A stretch of 64,000 nucleotides of DNA from Kitasatospora xanthocidica (GCF_014656195.1 NZ_BNBY01000010.1:186001-250000); one strand, 5' to 3'. Positions 6,446-15,523 are shown, counted from the first letter of the stretch. The notes: a model not told the origin generated them from the letters alone. Numbers and translations are program-made.

Positions 6446-7546
6446 GTGGCATCGTCGATTATCGATGAGAAGATGGAAGCGGCCCGCAAGCTCGCCCGCG
6501 TGCTCGCCGAGAACAACAACGGGGAGATCGACTCCATCTACATCGCGGGTAGTCTCACCGCGGGGCTCGGTAATCCCACCAGTGACGCCGACCTTTTCGT
6601 TCTGTACCGGAACGAGGAGGATTTCGACGACGTCTCCCAGTACAACGTCGACGGGCATCGGGTCGACGTCGAACGGTACACGCTGGCCTTCGTCGAGGAG
6701 GCCGTCGGCGAGGTCACCTCGTTCGAGCTCCGCCGGGACAATCTGACCGACCTGCACAAACTGCCTTCCAAGCTCGACTTCGTCTGCCGGCTGTACACCT
6801 CGGAGATCGTGGTGGACTCACCGGTGCTCACCGAGCTGAAGAAGCGGATCGAGGCCTCCGTCCCGGCGATCCGCCAGGTTTCCGTCAACTACTCCGCCAT
6901 CGCGATCAACGGCCACTTCGAGGACTTCCTCGGTGCCAGCGCCGACGGCGACGTGGCCACCGCCGCGCTGGTCGGCCAGGAGCTGGTGGCGTACGCGGGC
7001 AAGGCCATGACGGCCGCCTCGGGCGACCTCTACTACAGCAAGAAGTGGGTCTACAAGCAGCTGGCCCGCAATCCCGTCGAGGGCTTCCCGATGGAGACCT
7101 TCGTCGACTACCAGCGCGGCACCTGGGTCGACAAGGGCATCGGCGAGGCCGAGCGCCTGATCTTCTTCGTCCAGACCTGCGTGGCCGCGAGCCAGCTGCT
7201 CGGCGGTCAGGGCGTCGCCCTCGACGCCTGGCCCTCGTGGACGCCCACCGGCGCCGAGGGCGGCCTGTGGCGCAACCCCTCGTACAACGTGCTGCGGCAG
7301 AGCGACGGCGTCCTGCTGCACTGGGAGCTGCGCCGCCAGCTGCTGCTGCGCGACCCGGCCGCCTTCGTCTGGGCACTGTGCGACGGCCGACGGCCGGAGC
7401 AGGTCGTCGCGGCGGTCGAGCAGCTGGCCGAGCGGGTGCCGGTGCTCAAGGCGCTCACCGCGGAGCGGGTGACGAAGATCCTCGCGTCGCTGCAGGAGCG
7501 GGAGCTCGTGGGGACCGAGCCGTTCGCCGTCCTCAGCACGGTCTGA
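6446..7546 (+). CDS. Pol beta-type nucleotidyltransferase fused to a PqqD-like (RRE) domain
   Basis: The N-terminal part has the nucleotidyltransferase signature GSLTAGLGN then SDADL, placing Gly35-Ser36 and the metal-binding Asp47 and Asp49, with Asp74 (HRVDVERY) as a candidate third Asp. The catalytic triad of the DNA polymerase beta superfamily therefore looks intact. A helical middle region follows. The last 110 residues or so (from WRNPSYNVLRQSDGVLLHW to LASLQEREL) resemble a PqqD-type winged helix, the recognition element that binds RiPP leader peptides. The fusion suggests that this enzyme transfers a nucleotidyl group to, or activates, the neighbouring precursor. That is inference. 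GTG 6446 has GGAAGGG upstream at a long spacing; ATG 6473 is an alternative start. Confidence 0.75.
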   Translation: MASSIIDEKMEAARKLARVLAENNNGEIDSIYIAGSLTAGLGNPTSDADLFVLYRNEEDFDDVSQYNVDGHRVDVERYTLAFVEEAVGEVTSFELRRDNLTDLHKLPSKLDFVCRLYTSEIVVDSPVLTELKKRIEASVPAIRQVSVNYSAIAINGHFEDFLGASADGDVATAALVGQELVAYAGKAMTAASGDLYYSKKWVYKQLARNPVEGFPMETFVDYQRGTWVDKGIGEAERLIFFVQTCVAASQLLGGQGVALDAWPSWTPTGAEGGLWRNPSYNVLRQSDGVLLHWELRRQLLLRDPAAFVWALCDGRRPEQVVAAVEQLAERVPVLKALTAERVTKILASLQERELVGTEPFAVLSTV

Positions 7547-7579
7547 CGACCTCCTCGGCCCGGTCCGACCGGGCCGTCC

Positions 7580-7618
7580 GACGGCGCGCCGGCCGGTCGG
7601 CTTCGGCCGGCGCGCGTC
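7580..7618 (+). terminator. Strong hairpin between nucleotidyltransferase and tldD genes
   Basis: An 11-bp GC stem (7584-7594 with 7605-7615), extended by GAC/GTC at its base, lies between the two genes. It may be a second attenuator or protect the upstream mRNA. Confidence 0.5.
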
Positions 7619-7653
7619 AACAGCAAGGTTCGACACGGGTATTGGGTGAGGCG

Positions 7654-8997
7654 ATGAGTGGGGCCGGATCGGAAGATCGGGTGACCGGGGACCTCCTGGA
7701 GCTGGCGCAGTGGGCGCTCGACGGCCTGAAGGGTTCCGCGGACTACGTGCAGGTCTTCGCGGAGCGCACCCTCCAGGTCCGGGTGGAGTGCCTCGACGGC
7801 GAGGTGCTGGCGACCTGCGTGGAGCCGCGCGAGGGCATCGGGTGCATGGTGCGCCAGGGTGACCGCTGGCGTCAGCGGTCCCTGGCACCCGCCGAACTCG
7901 GCGGCCTGCCGGGCTGGTTGGACCCGGCCGCGGGTGCGGCGGGGGAGCGGCCGGCCTGGCCCGGACCGGGCGTGCCCGACTTCACGCCGGTCCCGGCCGG
8001 GGAGTGGCTGGTCCCGGACGCCGGTACGGCCCACTCGCTGCGGACGATGGAGGACTTCACCGCCCGAGCCGTCGCCGTGGTCGACACCGACGGTGTCCGG
8101 GCGGCCTCGGCCGATCGGATCGTGCGCCGCCGGATGGAGGCGACGGTGGTCGTCGACGGCGCCCGCTACCGGGGCCTCAACCGCTGGCTGGAGCGCGGCC
8201 CCGCCGACCCCGACCGGGCGGCCGCCCACACCGAGTCCCGGGTGGCGCTCGCCCACGCGGTGGACTCCTCCCGGGCCGCCGTCACCGGCCGGTACCGCAC
8301 CCCGGTGGTCTTCGGGCCCTCCGCGGCCTGCGGCTTCCTGCACGAGCTGGTCGGCCACGCCCTGGAGGGCGACAACTTCGCCATGCGCAGCGACTACGTC
8401 GCCGGTCTGCGCAAGCCGGGCGCCGTCCCGGCGATGCTGACCGTGCGGGACGACGCGACGCTGCCGGACGGCTACGGCTCCTACGCCATCGACGACGAGG
8501 GCGTCGCGGGCGGCGTCACCACCCTCCTCGCGAACGGGGAACTCGGCGCGCCGATCACCTCCGTCCGCGCGGCCCAGCGCCACGGCTACACCCCGACCGG
8601 CAACGGCCGGCGCACCGACTACCGCGAGCTCGCCCTGCCCCGGGCCAGCAACACCGTGGTGCCGCCCGGCACGGAGGACCCGGTCGCGCTGCTGCACGGC
8701 GCGGGCACCGGCGTGCTGTACGTCGGCTGCCTGGGCGCCGGAATGATCAACCTCGCCACCGGCGAGTTCTCCTTCGCGGCCCTGAACTGCGTGTACATCA
8801 CGCCCGACGGCCACCGGGTGCCGGCCCGCGACGTGAGCCTGGTCGGCGACGCGCTGGAGACCCTGGCGCGGATGGAGGGCATCGGCTCGGACTTCGGCGG
8901 CGACAGCATCACCTGCGGCAAGCAGAACCAGATGGTGGGCATCGGCCTGTTCTCGCCGTCGATCCGCTACTCCGCCCTGGATTGGAGCGCGGCATGA
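7654..8997 (+). CDS. tldD: TldD-type metallopeptidase subunit
   Basis: The 447-residue protein has the TldD zinc motif HELVGH followed by ALEGD (residues 230-240). It also carries the conserved glycine-rich segment GSYAIDDEGV and, near the C terminus, the family pattern with LYVGCLGAGMINLATGEFSF and DFGGDSITCGK. TldD pairs with TldE to form a heterodimeric protease in which TldD supplies the zinc site. The complex trims unfolded peptides and matures microcin B17, among other RiPPs, by removing leader peptides. Here it directly follows the recognition-domain nucleotidyltransferase, so it most likely processes the (A/G)NI precursor after modification. ATG 7654 was chosen; upstream reading is open but lacks coding character. 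Confidence 0.88.
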   Translation: MSGAGSEDRVTGDLLELAQWALDGLKGSADYVQVFAERTLQVRVECLDGEVLATCVEPREGIGCMVRQGDRWRQRSLAPAELGGLPGWLDPAAGAAGERPAWPGPGVPDFTPVPAGEWLVPDAGTAHSLRTMEDFTARAVAVVDTDGVRAASADRIVRRRMEATVVVDGARYRGLNRWLERGPADPDRAAAHTESRVALAHAVDSSRAAVTGRYRTPVVFGPSAACGFLHELVGHALEGDNFAMRSDYVAGLRKPGAVPAMLTVRDDATLPDGYGSYAIDDEGVAGGVTTLLANGELGAPITSVRAAQRHGYTPTGNGRRTDYRELALPRASNTVVPPGTEDPVALLHGAGTGVLYVGCLGAGMINLATGEFSFAALNCVYITPDGHRVPARDVSLVGDALETLARMEGIGSDFGGDSITCGKQNQMVGIGLFSPSIRYSALDWSAA

Positions 8998-10352
8998 GGG
9001 AGTTGGAACTCCGGGCGGAGGCCGGGCTGGCGGTCGCGGCCGCGGTCGAGGACGCGCTCGAACCCGGTGAGCACGCCGCCACCTTCCTGGACCGCACCGC
9101 CCGGCGCCGCCTGGTGGTCGACGCGGCGGGCAGGAAGCGGCTCTACATCGAGGACGGCACCTTCGGCGGCTTCGTCCGCCTCGGCCGCGGCGGGCGCGAA
9201 CTGTACCTCAACGCCCATGAGTTGGCCGCCGCTGGCGCCCCGGCGCTGCTCGCCACGGGCCGGCCGCTGTTCCCGGCGGGCAGCCCGCTGCCGGCCCGCG
9301 AGCGCGCGGAGCTGCACACCCCGGTGAACGCCGACGGCGAGGGCTGGGAGTCCACCGACTCCCGGCTCGACCTGGCGGCCGCCGCCCCCGAGACGGCCCG
9401 GCTGACCGAAGCCGTCGCCACCGGACTGCGCCCCGGCCAGACCGTCCAGGGTCTCCAACTCGCCGACGTGCTAGGCGAATCGGTGCACTCCACCAGTGGC
9501 GGCCGGCGCCGGTGGAGCCGGTGCTACGGCGTCGAGCTCACCGCCGTCGCCGCGGACGAGCGCAGCGGCCGGATCGCCTCGGTGACCCGCTACGCCCAGG
9601 ACCTGGCGAAGCTCGACCCGGCCGGCCTCGGCACCGAACTCGCCCTGACCGCCGCCGGGATGGGCACGCCGAGCGGCGACGAGCGCGAACTCCTCGGCAA
9701 CGAGGTGGTGTTCACCCCGGGCGCCGCCGCCCAGCTGCTGCGCGCGATCGTCAGCACCGTCCTGCTCAACCCGGTGACCCGGGCCCTGCCGCTGCGCACC
9801 GCGCTGATCGACGACGGGCTCGCGGCCGGCTACGGCGCCAAGGCCTTCGACTGCGAGGGGACGCCGACCGGCCGTACCGAGCTCATCACCGCGGCCGGTG
9901 TCCAGCGGGCGGTCGCCACCCGCAAGGCGGCGGTCGGCGGCGACGGCGCGGAGCCGAAGCTGACCGGTCACGCCTGGTGGAACCCGCTCAAGAACTTCCC
10001 GCAGCTCGCCGCCAACAACGTCCACCTGGCGCCGACCACGGCCGGCGGTGCGCTGCTCGCGGGCGAGCGCCTGGTGGTGGTGGACGCCCGGACGCTGGGC
10101 GTCGAGGAGTTCCGCTCCGGCGGCCAGCTGGCGTTCCGGCTGCTGGCGGTCCGCGCGGTGGACGGTGTGCCGCAGGAGCCGCTGCGGCCGATGACGGTGG
10201 AGGGCGAGGCGATCGACCTCCTCGCCGCGCTGACCGAGGTCGGCGAGACCGTCTCGTACTTCCCCGGGGTCTTCTCGGTCGGTGGTGCCTATCTCGCGAT
10301 GAACCTGTCGCGACTGACGTCGAGGAGTCGAGGAACCGATGAGCTCAGCTGA
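8994..10352 (+). CDS. tldE: TldE/PmbA-type protease subunit
   Basis: This 452-residue protein overlaps tldD by ATGA and shares its overall fold. Recognisable family segments are ESVHSTSGGRRRWSR, the stretch with EVVFTPGAAAQLL, and the C-terminal region with NNVHLAPTTAGG and FRLLAVRAVDGV. It lacks the HExxxH zinc motif, as expected for the TldE (PmbA) partner, which completes the proteolytic chamber without providing the metal site. Tight coupling to tldD fits the 1:1 complex. It overlaps the ABC ATPase gene by 14 bp. Confidence 0.82.
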   Translation: MRELELRAEAGLAVAAAVEDALEPGEHAATFLDRTARRRLVVDAAGRKRLYIEDGTFGGFVRLGRGGRELYLNAHELAAAGAPALLATGRPLFPAGSPLPARERAELHTPVNADGEGWESTDSRLDLAAAAPETARLTEAVATGLRPGQTVQGLQLADVLGESVHSTSGGRRRWSRCYGVELTAVAADERSGRIASVTRYAQDLAKLDPAGLGTELALTAAGMGTPSGDERELLGNEVVFTPGAAAQLLRAIVSTVLLNPVTRALPLRTALIDDGLAAGYGAKAFDCEGTPTGRTELITAAGVQRAVATRKAAVGGDGAEPKLTGHAWWNPLKNFPQLAANNVHLAPTTAGGALLAGERLVVVDARTLGVEEFRSGGQLAFRLLAVRAVDGVPQEPLRPMTVEGEAIDLLAALTEVGETVSYFPGVFSVGGAYLAMNLSRLTSRSRGTDELS

Positions 10353-11286
10353 GAAGGGCCTGCGGGCCACCGGGTTGTGCCGGGAGTTCGCCGGCCGCGA
10401 CGGCTCGGTGCGCAAGGCGGTCGACGGCGTCGACCTCGTGGTGCGGCCCGGCGAACTGGTCTCCGTCCTCGGCCCGAACGGCGCCGGCAAGACCACCACG
10501 GTCCGGATGCTGACCGGCCTGCTGCTGCCGACCTCCGGCTCGATCACCGTCGGCGGGTACGACATGGTGCGCCAGCGCCGTCGTGCCGCGCTGGCCTGCG
10601 GATTCAGCCTCGGCGGCGACACCGGGCTGTACCCGCGGCTGACGGCCCAGCAGAACCTGAGCTTCTTCGGGATGATGTACGGCCTGCGCGGCGACCGGCT
10701 GGAGCGGCGCGCCGCCCGGCTGCTGGAGGAGGTGGACCTCGCCGACCGGGCGAAGGACGCCGTCGGCTCCTTCTCGCGCGGCATGAAGCAGCGGCTGCAC
10801 CTGGCCCGGGCGCTGCTCCACGACCCGGCGGTGCTGATCCTGGACGAGCCGTCGGCCGGCCTCGACCCGCAGTCCGCGGCCTCGATGCGCGCGCTGGTCG
10901 CCCGGCTGACCGGCGAGGGCCGCAGCATCCTGCTGACCACGCACGACATGCGCGAGGCCGAGGAGCTGAGCGACCGGATCGTCCTGATGATGGGCGGCCG
11001 GATCCGCACCGAGTCCACCGCCGCCGACCTGCGGCTGGCCGCCGCCGACCGGCTCGGCCACGTGGTGAACGTGGCGTTCGCCGACGGCCGGGTGCCGGCC
11101 GAGCTGGAGCACTGCCCCGGCATCCTCGGCGAGGAGCGCGACGGCGGCACGGTGACACTGCGGGTCACGGACGGCGCGGCCTCGGTGGAGTGGATCCTCA
11201 AGACCTTCCCCGGCCGGACCACCAGCGTCTCGGTCACCCCGCCGACCCTCGAAGAGGTCTTCCTCGACCTGGTGGCGGCGTCGTGA
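10339..11286 (+). CDS. ABC exporter ATP-binding protein
   Basis: The 315-residue ATPase has Walker A (GPNGAGKTT, about residues 49-57), a signature motif degenerated to SFSRGMKQRL, Walker B (VLILDEPSAGLDP) and the H-loop (TTHDMREAEEL). About 90 residues follow the nucleotide-binding domain, as in DrrA-type drug and antibiotic exporters. Its gene starts inside tldE and ends in a GTGA overlap with the first permease. With the two permeases it should form a half-size type V ABC exporter for the mature peptide product or for self-protection. Confidence 0.9.
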   Translation: MSSAEKGLRATGLCREFAGRDGSVRKAVDGVDLVVRPGELVSVLGPNGAGKTTTVRMLTGLLLPTSGSITVGGYDMVRQRRRAALACGFSLGGDTGLYPRLTAQQNLSFFGMMYGLRGDRLERRAARLLEEVDLADRAKDAVGSFSRGMKQRLHLARALLHDPAVLILDEPSAGLDPQSAASMRALVARLTGEGRSILLTTHDMREAEELSDRIVLMMGGRIRTESTAADLRLAAADRLGHVVNVAFADGRVPAELEHCPGILGEERDGGTVTLRVTDGAASVEWILKTFPGRTTSVSVTPPTLEEVFLDLVAAS

Positions 11287-12071
11287 GCGGGCTGACGACG
11301 GACCGGACCGGCCTGGAGCAGCCCCGGCTGCCGGGCGCCTCGACCCTGCTCCGGTCGCTGGCCGACCAGCTGCGGATGCACGCGTCCAGCCCGATGGCGG
11401 TGTTCTCCGCGCTCGCGATGCCCTGCGTGTTCGCCTTCGTGGTGCACAGCAGCGCCTCGGACCGCAACGCCACCAGCGACCTCGCGGTCGGCTCGGCCGG
11501 CGTCGGCATGCTCGACTCGATCATCGTCCTGGTGGTCATCAGCCTGCTCGGCGAGAAGCAGTGGAAGACCCTGTACGCGGCGCTCGGCAGCCCGGGCGGA
11601 CTCGTCCCGGTGGTGCTCGGCCGGCTCGCCGGGACGGCCGTGCAGTCGCTCACCGCGCTGCCGGGCACGCTGGTCATCCTCGCCCTGCTGTTCGGGGTCG
11701 ACGGCGGCTTCGACTGGGCGCGCTGGCTGGCCGGCGGCGTCCTGCTGGCCTTCTCGACCGCCTCGGTGGTCGGCCTGCTCGGCTTCGCGGTGCTCCGCTA
11801 CCCGTACTCGGCGGGCATGACCAACGGGCTGACCGGCCTGGTGATGGCGCTCAGCGCGCTGATCGTGCCGCAGTCCGCCCTGCCCGGGCCGGTGCAGAAG
11901 CTCGCCCTGGTGCTGCCGCAGTCCCACGTCATGGCGTGGGTGCGCGGCGGCGGCACCGCGGAGGTGCTCTGGGCGGCGGCGCTCACCGTGGTCTTCAGCG
12001 GCCTCGTCGTACTCGCGGTCCGGCGGCTGGAGAACATGGCCCGCCGCCAGGCCCTGCCCCTGGAGGCGTGA
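11283..12071 (+). CDS. ABC exporter permease 1 (ABC-2 type)
   Basis: GTG 11283 overlaps the ATPase stop. The 262-residue protein has about six membrane helices (for example AVFSALAMPCVFAFVV, SIIVLVVISLLG, and three more downstream) and the amphipathic EKQWKTLYAALGSPGG loop typical of ABC-2 permeases. It probably pairs with the next gene's product, since both are of similar size and follow one ATPase. Confidence 0.85.
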   Translation: MSGLTTDRTGLEQPRLPGASTLLRSLADQLRMHASSPMAVFSALAMPCVFAFVVHSSASDRNATSDLAVGSAGVGMLDSIIVLVVISLLGEKQWKTLYAALGSPGGLVPVVLGRLAGTAVQSLTALPGTLVILALLFGVDGGFDWARWLAGGVLLAFSTASVVGLLGFAVLRYPYSAGMTNGLTGLVMALSALIVPQSALPGPVQKLALVLPQSHVMAWVRGGGTAEVLWAAALTVVFSGLVVLAVRRLENMARRQALPLEA

Positions 12072-12075
12072 ACCG

Positions 12076-12918
12076 ATGCCAACCGACAACCTCAGGGCCG
12101 TCGACAACACCACGGCGGCCGGGGACACCGCGGCCGGGCCGGCCGTCCGCTCCCGGGCGGACGTCAGGTCTCTGCTGCGGGAGGCGATGCTCTCCTACCG
12201 CGCGCTGTTCACCTGGCTGAACCCGCTCGGGTACCTGAGCTCGCGGATCGTCCGGCCGATCGGCATGGCCATCGCCTTCACCTCGCTGTCCACCCACTAC
12301 GGGGCCGGCGCCGGACGGATGCTGGTCGGCAGCAGCCTGCTGGCGGGTGCCGGGGCCGTCGTCTACGGCATGGCGCTGTCCATCGGCAACGAACGCTCCT
12401 TCGGGACCCTCGGGATCTGGCTGGCCTCGCCGCAGGGCAAGCTGCGGTCGGCCTGCCTGCGGGCGGTGCCGCACGTCGTGGACGGCTTCGTCGGCGGGCT
12501 CTGCACCTACCTGGTGTGCTGCCTGCTGTACGGGACGATGCCGGTCGGCCTGCCGCTGTTCGCCGGCCTGCTGGCCCTCGGCGTGGTGACGACCTTCGGC
12601 TTCGGCCTCTCGCTCTCCGCGCTGGCCCTGGTCGTCGAGGACCTGTTCGTCGGCCCGAACACGGCCGAACTGGTGCTGATGGTCCTCTCCGGGACCCTGG
12701 TGCCCCGGGCGAAGCTGCCGGGCTTCCTCCAGCCGGTGAGCGACGTCATGCCGCTCACCCACGTGATGAACGTCGTCGGTGACGAACTCGCCGGAGCGCC
12801 CTGGGCCACGTCCCAGCTGTGGGGCGAACTGCTCGTCGGCGTCTGCTGGTTCGCGGCCAGCTCGGTCCTGATGTACGCCGCGGTGCGCCGCGCCGCGTTC
12901 CGGACCGAGCTCGGCTAG
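12076..12918 (+). CDS. ABC exporter permease 2 (ABC-2 type)
   Basis: The 280-residue membrane protein starts 5 bp after permease 1. It has a 45-residue soluble N terminus, the loop ERSFGTLGIWLASPQGKL (equivalent to the coupling loop of permease 1), and about six helices. The C-terminal half includes GFGLSLSALALVVEDLFVGPN and VMPLTHVMNVV, a pattern shared with antibiotic and lipid exporters. Different permease subunits indicate a heterodimeric pore. Confidence 0.85.
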   Translation: MPTDNLRAVDNTTAAGDTAAGPAVRSRADVRSLLREAMLSYRALFTWLNPLGYLSSRIVRPIGMAIAFTSLSTHYGAGAGRMLVGSSLLAGAGAVVYGMALSIGNERSFGTLGIWLASPQGKLRSACLRAVPHVVDGFVGGLCTYLVCCLLYGTMPVGLPLFAGLLALGVVTTFGFGLSLSALALVVEDLFVGPNTAELVLMVLSGTLVPRAKLPGFLQPVSDVMPLTHVMNVVGDELAGAPWATSQLWGELLVGVCWFAASSVLMYAAVRRAAFRTELG

Positions 12919-12928
12919 CCCGCGCACG

Positions 12929-12970
12929 CCCGCGAGCACCCGGCCCGCGAGCACGTACGCCCGCGAGCGC
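12929..12970. repeat. Three CCCGCGAGCAC direct repeats in the operon spacer
   Basis: Copies at 12929-12939, 12944-12954 and 12960-12970 (the last with one change) are spaced 15 and 16 bp apart. A small CGAGCG/CGCTCG hairpin begins in the last copy. They fill the largest gap inside the operon (12919-13056) and could be a protein-binding site for an internal promoter. Confidence 0.5.
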
Positions 12971-13056
12971 ACGCGCTCGGACACACACACGCTCGAAAGC
13001 TCGAAGTCCGCGGCTCACAGGCCCGCGGGCTCGTAAGAGAGAGAAGCAGATCTGGC

Positions 13057-14328
13057 ATGAGTACTTTCAATGGATCGGCCGGCGCTTGGATCGACCCGCG
13101 CGGCGCGTTCGAGACCACGGTCACCCGGAACGACGGCCTGATCATCCGCGGGTCGCTCGGCACCGCCCCGGCCCCGGCCGGCGCCCCGTACGTCGTCCCG
13201 GCCCTGCCGGTCGAGGTGCACTGCCACGGCATCGGCGACGTCGACTTCTCGAACTTCGACGAGATCGACCTCTACGCCGTCGACAAGGCCGCGGCCGCCG
13301 AGGGCCTGCTCTGCATCCCCACGCTGTACCTGCGCCAGGAGCGGCTCGACGGCTTCGTCGAGTTCATGAAGGGCTTCGCGGCGCTGAAGGCGGACGGCCA
13401 GCTGCCGTTCGTCCCGGCCATCGCCCTGGAGGGCCCGCTGGTCGCCAGCTTCGGCGGCACCCCGGCCTCCTCGGTGTGGGCGCCCTCCAAGGAGGAGTGG
13501 GACAAGCTGGCGAGCTGCGGCCCGCTGGGCCTCGTCTACATCATGCTGTCGCCGGACGCGCTGCAGTCGAGCTCCTACCTCGCCGCGCAGTTCACCCCGG
13601 ACCACCCGTCGCTGGAGTGGATCGTCAACCGGCTGGTGGAGCAGGGCATCCGCCCGGCGCTCGGCCACTTCGCCAAGGAGGACCCGCAGCTGGGCGCCGA
13701 CTGCGTCGAGCTGGTGCTGTCGGCCGCCGAGGCCGCGGACTGCCCGCACGGCGGCGTCCGGGTCGTCACCGACCACCTGTTCAACGAGATGCCGCTGCTG
13801 ATCAAGCACGCGTTCCGCACCTCCAAGGCCCGCGCCACCCGCGACGCGCTGCTGGCGAGCTACGACCTGCCGTCCTGGAACCTCGCCGACCTGCACGAGC
13901 AGGTGGGCCCGGTGCCGGCCGCGATCATGCGGGCGGCGCACCAGGGCCGGATCGCCGCGTGCCTCAACTTCGACGGCGAGCACGTGGACTTCGCGATCGC
14001 CAAGCGCGCGATCGAGATCGTCGGCCCGCAGAACATGATGCTGATGACCGACCGCAGCGACACCGCGCGGCTGGCCGGCCAGGACCTCCACATGGAGCCC
14101 GGCAGCAACCTCTGGTACCAGGACAAGGGCGTCGTCGCGGCCGGCACCCAGCCGATCGACCAGCAGATCGCCAACGTGCGCGGCCTCGGCATCCCCGAGA
14201 CCGACATCTGGCACCTGGTGGCCTTCACCGCCTACCGCACCTTCTTCCCGGAGCTCGACCTCGCCGCCGAGCAGCACCGCAAGGGCTGCTACGTCGACGC
14301 CGAGCGGCAGCGCTTCGCGCTGATCTGA
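13057..14328 (+). CDS. NagA-like amidohydrolase-superfamily enzyme
   Basis: The 423-residue protein has features of N-acetylglucosamine-6-phosphate deacetylase-type amidohydrolases. These are a metal-binding HCHG (VEVHCHG, about residue 50), the catalytic-site EGP in ALEGPLVASFGG, GHF in RPALGHFAKED, a His in VTDHLFNEMP and a late Asp in MLMTDRSD. In the family these residues bind one or two metals and hydrolyse an amide. The substrate here is unlikely to be an amino sugar given the peptide-modifying neighbours; an amide such as Asn in the precursor is a speculative alternative. ATG 13057 has GAGAGAGAAG upstream. Confidence 0.7.
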   Translation: MSTFNGSAGAWIDPRGAFETTVTRNDGLIIRGSLGTAPAPAGAPYVVPALPVEVHCHGIGDVDFSNFDEIDLYAVDKAAAAEGLLCIPTLYLRQERLDGFVEFMKGFAALKADGQLPFVPAIALEGPLVASFGGTPASSVWAPSKEEWDKLASCGPLGLVYIMLSPDALQSSSYLAAQFTPDHPSLEWIVNRLVEQGIRPALGHFAKEDPQLGADCVELVLSAAEAADCPHGGVRVVTDHLFNEMPLLIKHAFRTSKARATRDALLASYDLPSWNLADLHEQVGPVPAAIMRAAHQGRIAACLNFDGEHVDFAIAKRAIEIVGPQNMMLMTDRSDTARLAGQDLHMEPGSNLWYQDKGVVAAGTQPIDQQIANVRGLGIPETDIWHLVAFTAYRTFFPELDLAAEQHRKGCYVDAERQRFALI

Positions 14329-14354
14329 CGGACGCGCGAGGGAGGGGCAGCGCA

Positions 14355-15314
14355 ATGGAGACGACGGAGAACCCGGCCGGGGTCATGCACGACATCCCGC
14401 CGCAGGTCCTCGCCGAGGTGACCCGCTCGGCCGTCAAGGCACGCCTGTTCGGGGTGGACAACTACTTCCGGGAAGCGTGCTGGACGTTCGGCGAGGACGT
14501 CCGGGAGGTGCTGCCGGTCGCGCTGTGCGTGCTCAAGCCGGAGTCGGCGGTCGGGCGGCGCTACGACACGGCGCTGCGGGCGCTGCTCGACAACGGCTTC
14601 CGTCCGGTCGACGTCCTGCGCTTCCGGCACGACCGGCTGACCATCCGGGAGACCTGGCGCTTCCAGCTCAACTTCGCCGCCCCCGAGCGGATCGCCACCA
14701 TGGACCTGGTCCTGCCGTCGCTCGACTCGGTGCTGCTCGTCCTCGCCGACGAGCGGTGGCGGCCGGGCGGGATCCCCGGGTCGGTACGGCTCGCGGCGCT
14801 CAAGGGGCCGTCCGCGGCCGAGCTCCGCAAGCCCGAGCACCTGCGCCAGCGGCTCGGCGCGATCAACGGGCTGTTCAACTTCGTCCACACGACCGACGAG
14901 CCGATCGACGTGCTGCGCGACCTCGGCCTGCTCTGCTCGGCCGAGCGGCGGGAGCTGGTGCGCGAGCGGATCAGGGAGCGGCACGACGCGCTGCCGGAGA
15001 CCCGGCGGGTCCTGGCGGAGATCGAGGCGGCCACCGAGCCGCACGACCTCGACCTGGAGGCCTCCTGGAAGCGGCTGGTCGAGTCGGCCGCGCCGGCCGG
15101 GGAACTGGCCCGGCGCCGGGCCGCCGGCGAGGAGGTCACGGTGCGCGAACTGCAGGACGCCGTCAGGCACCCGCGGGCCGACCCGCGCGACCACTGGGAC
15201 CTGCTGGCGGTCCTCACCAGCACGATCACGTTCAACGTGCCCGACGTGGAACGGATCTTCCCGAACGTGCTGCTCTCGGCCTGGCAGCCGGACACCGCGG
15301 GGGTGACCGGATGA
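14355..15314 (+). CDS. Nucleoside diphosphate kinase-fold protein, paralogue 1
   Basis: The 319-residue protein contains a diverged NDK domain within a larger chain. The Kpn-type start VLKPESAVGRRY, the GFRPVDVLRFRHDRLT strand-helix, LAALKGPSAAELRKPEHLR and the active-site segment INGLFNFVHTTDEP are all visible. His178 sits where the phosphorylated His of NDK (NxxHxSD) lies. Ordinary NDK is about 140 residues; here about 60 residues precede and 130 follow the domain. It may transfer a phosphoryl group to a non-standard acceptor. It ends in an ATGA overlap with the ferredoxin-like gene and has a paralogue three genes on. Confidence 0.7.
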   Translation: METTENPAGVMHDIPPQVLAEVTRSAVKARLFGVDNYFREACWTFGEDVREVLPVALCVLKPESAVGRRYDTALRALLDNGFRPVDVLRFRHDRLTIRETWRFQLNFAAPERIATMDLVLPSLDSVLLVLADERWRPGGIPGSVRLAALKGPSAAELRKPEHLRQRLGAINGLFNFVHTTDEPIDVLRDLGLLCSAERRELVRERIRERHDALPETRRVLAEIEAATEPHDLDLEASWKRLVESAAPAGELARRRAAGEEVTVRELQDAVRHPRADPRDHWDLLAVLTSTITFNVPDVERIFPNVLLSAWQPDTAGVTG

Positions 15315-15523
15315 GCGAGCCGAACATCTGCATCTGCGCGCAGGTGGTCGAGGAGGAGATCGTCGGCTGGATCGAGCGGGGCGTCGACACGGTCGAAGGG
15401 CTCGGCGAGACCTGCGGGGTCGGTCTCAACTGCGGGGACTGCGTCCCGCTGCTGGAGGAGCTGATCGAGGACTTCGCCGTGGACGGGGCGCCGGTCATGG
15501 CCTCGGAGGTGACCGGTGCGTAG
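15311..15523 (+). CDS. BFD-like [2Fe-2S]-binding protein
   Basis: This 70-residue protein carries Cys7-x-Cys9 (NICICAQV) and, after about 30 residues, ETCGVGLNCGDC, giving Cys41 and Cys44 plus Cys35. This C-x-C...C-x-x-C spacing with a Gly-rich approach is the [2Fe-2S] ligand pattern of bacterioferritin-associated ferredoxin (BFD) domains. Free-standing BFD proteins pass electrons or bind partner proteins. Here it could serve a redox step with the MOSC or cupin-like protein. It overlaps both neighbours (ATGA upstream, 8 bp downstream). Confidence 0.8.
   Translation: MSEPNICICAQVVEEEIVGWIERGVDTVEGLGETCGVGLNCGDCVPLLEELIEDFAVDGAPVMASEVTGA

Noticed and set aside
6212..6757. Minus-strand frame with Cys-rich repeats opposite the precursor
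   Set aside because: It is the reverse complement of the tripeptide repeat and of the nucleotidyltransferase gene, with poor third-position GC.
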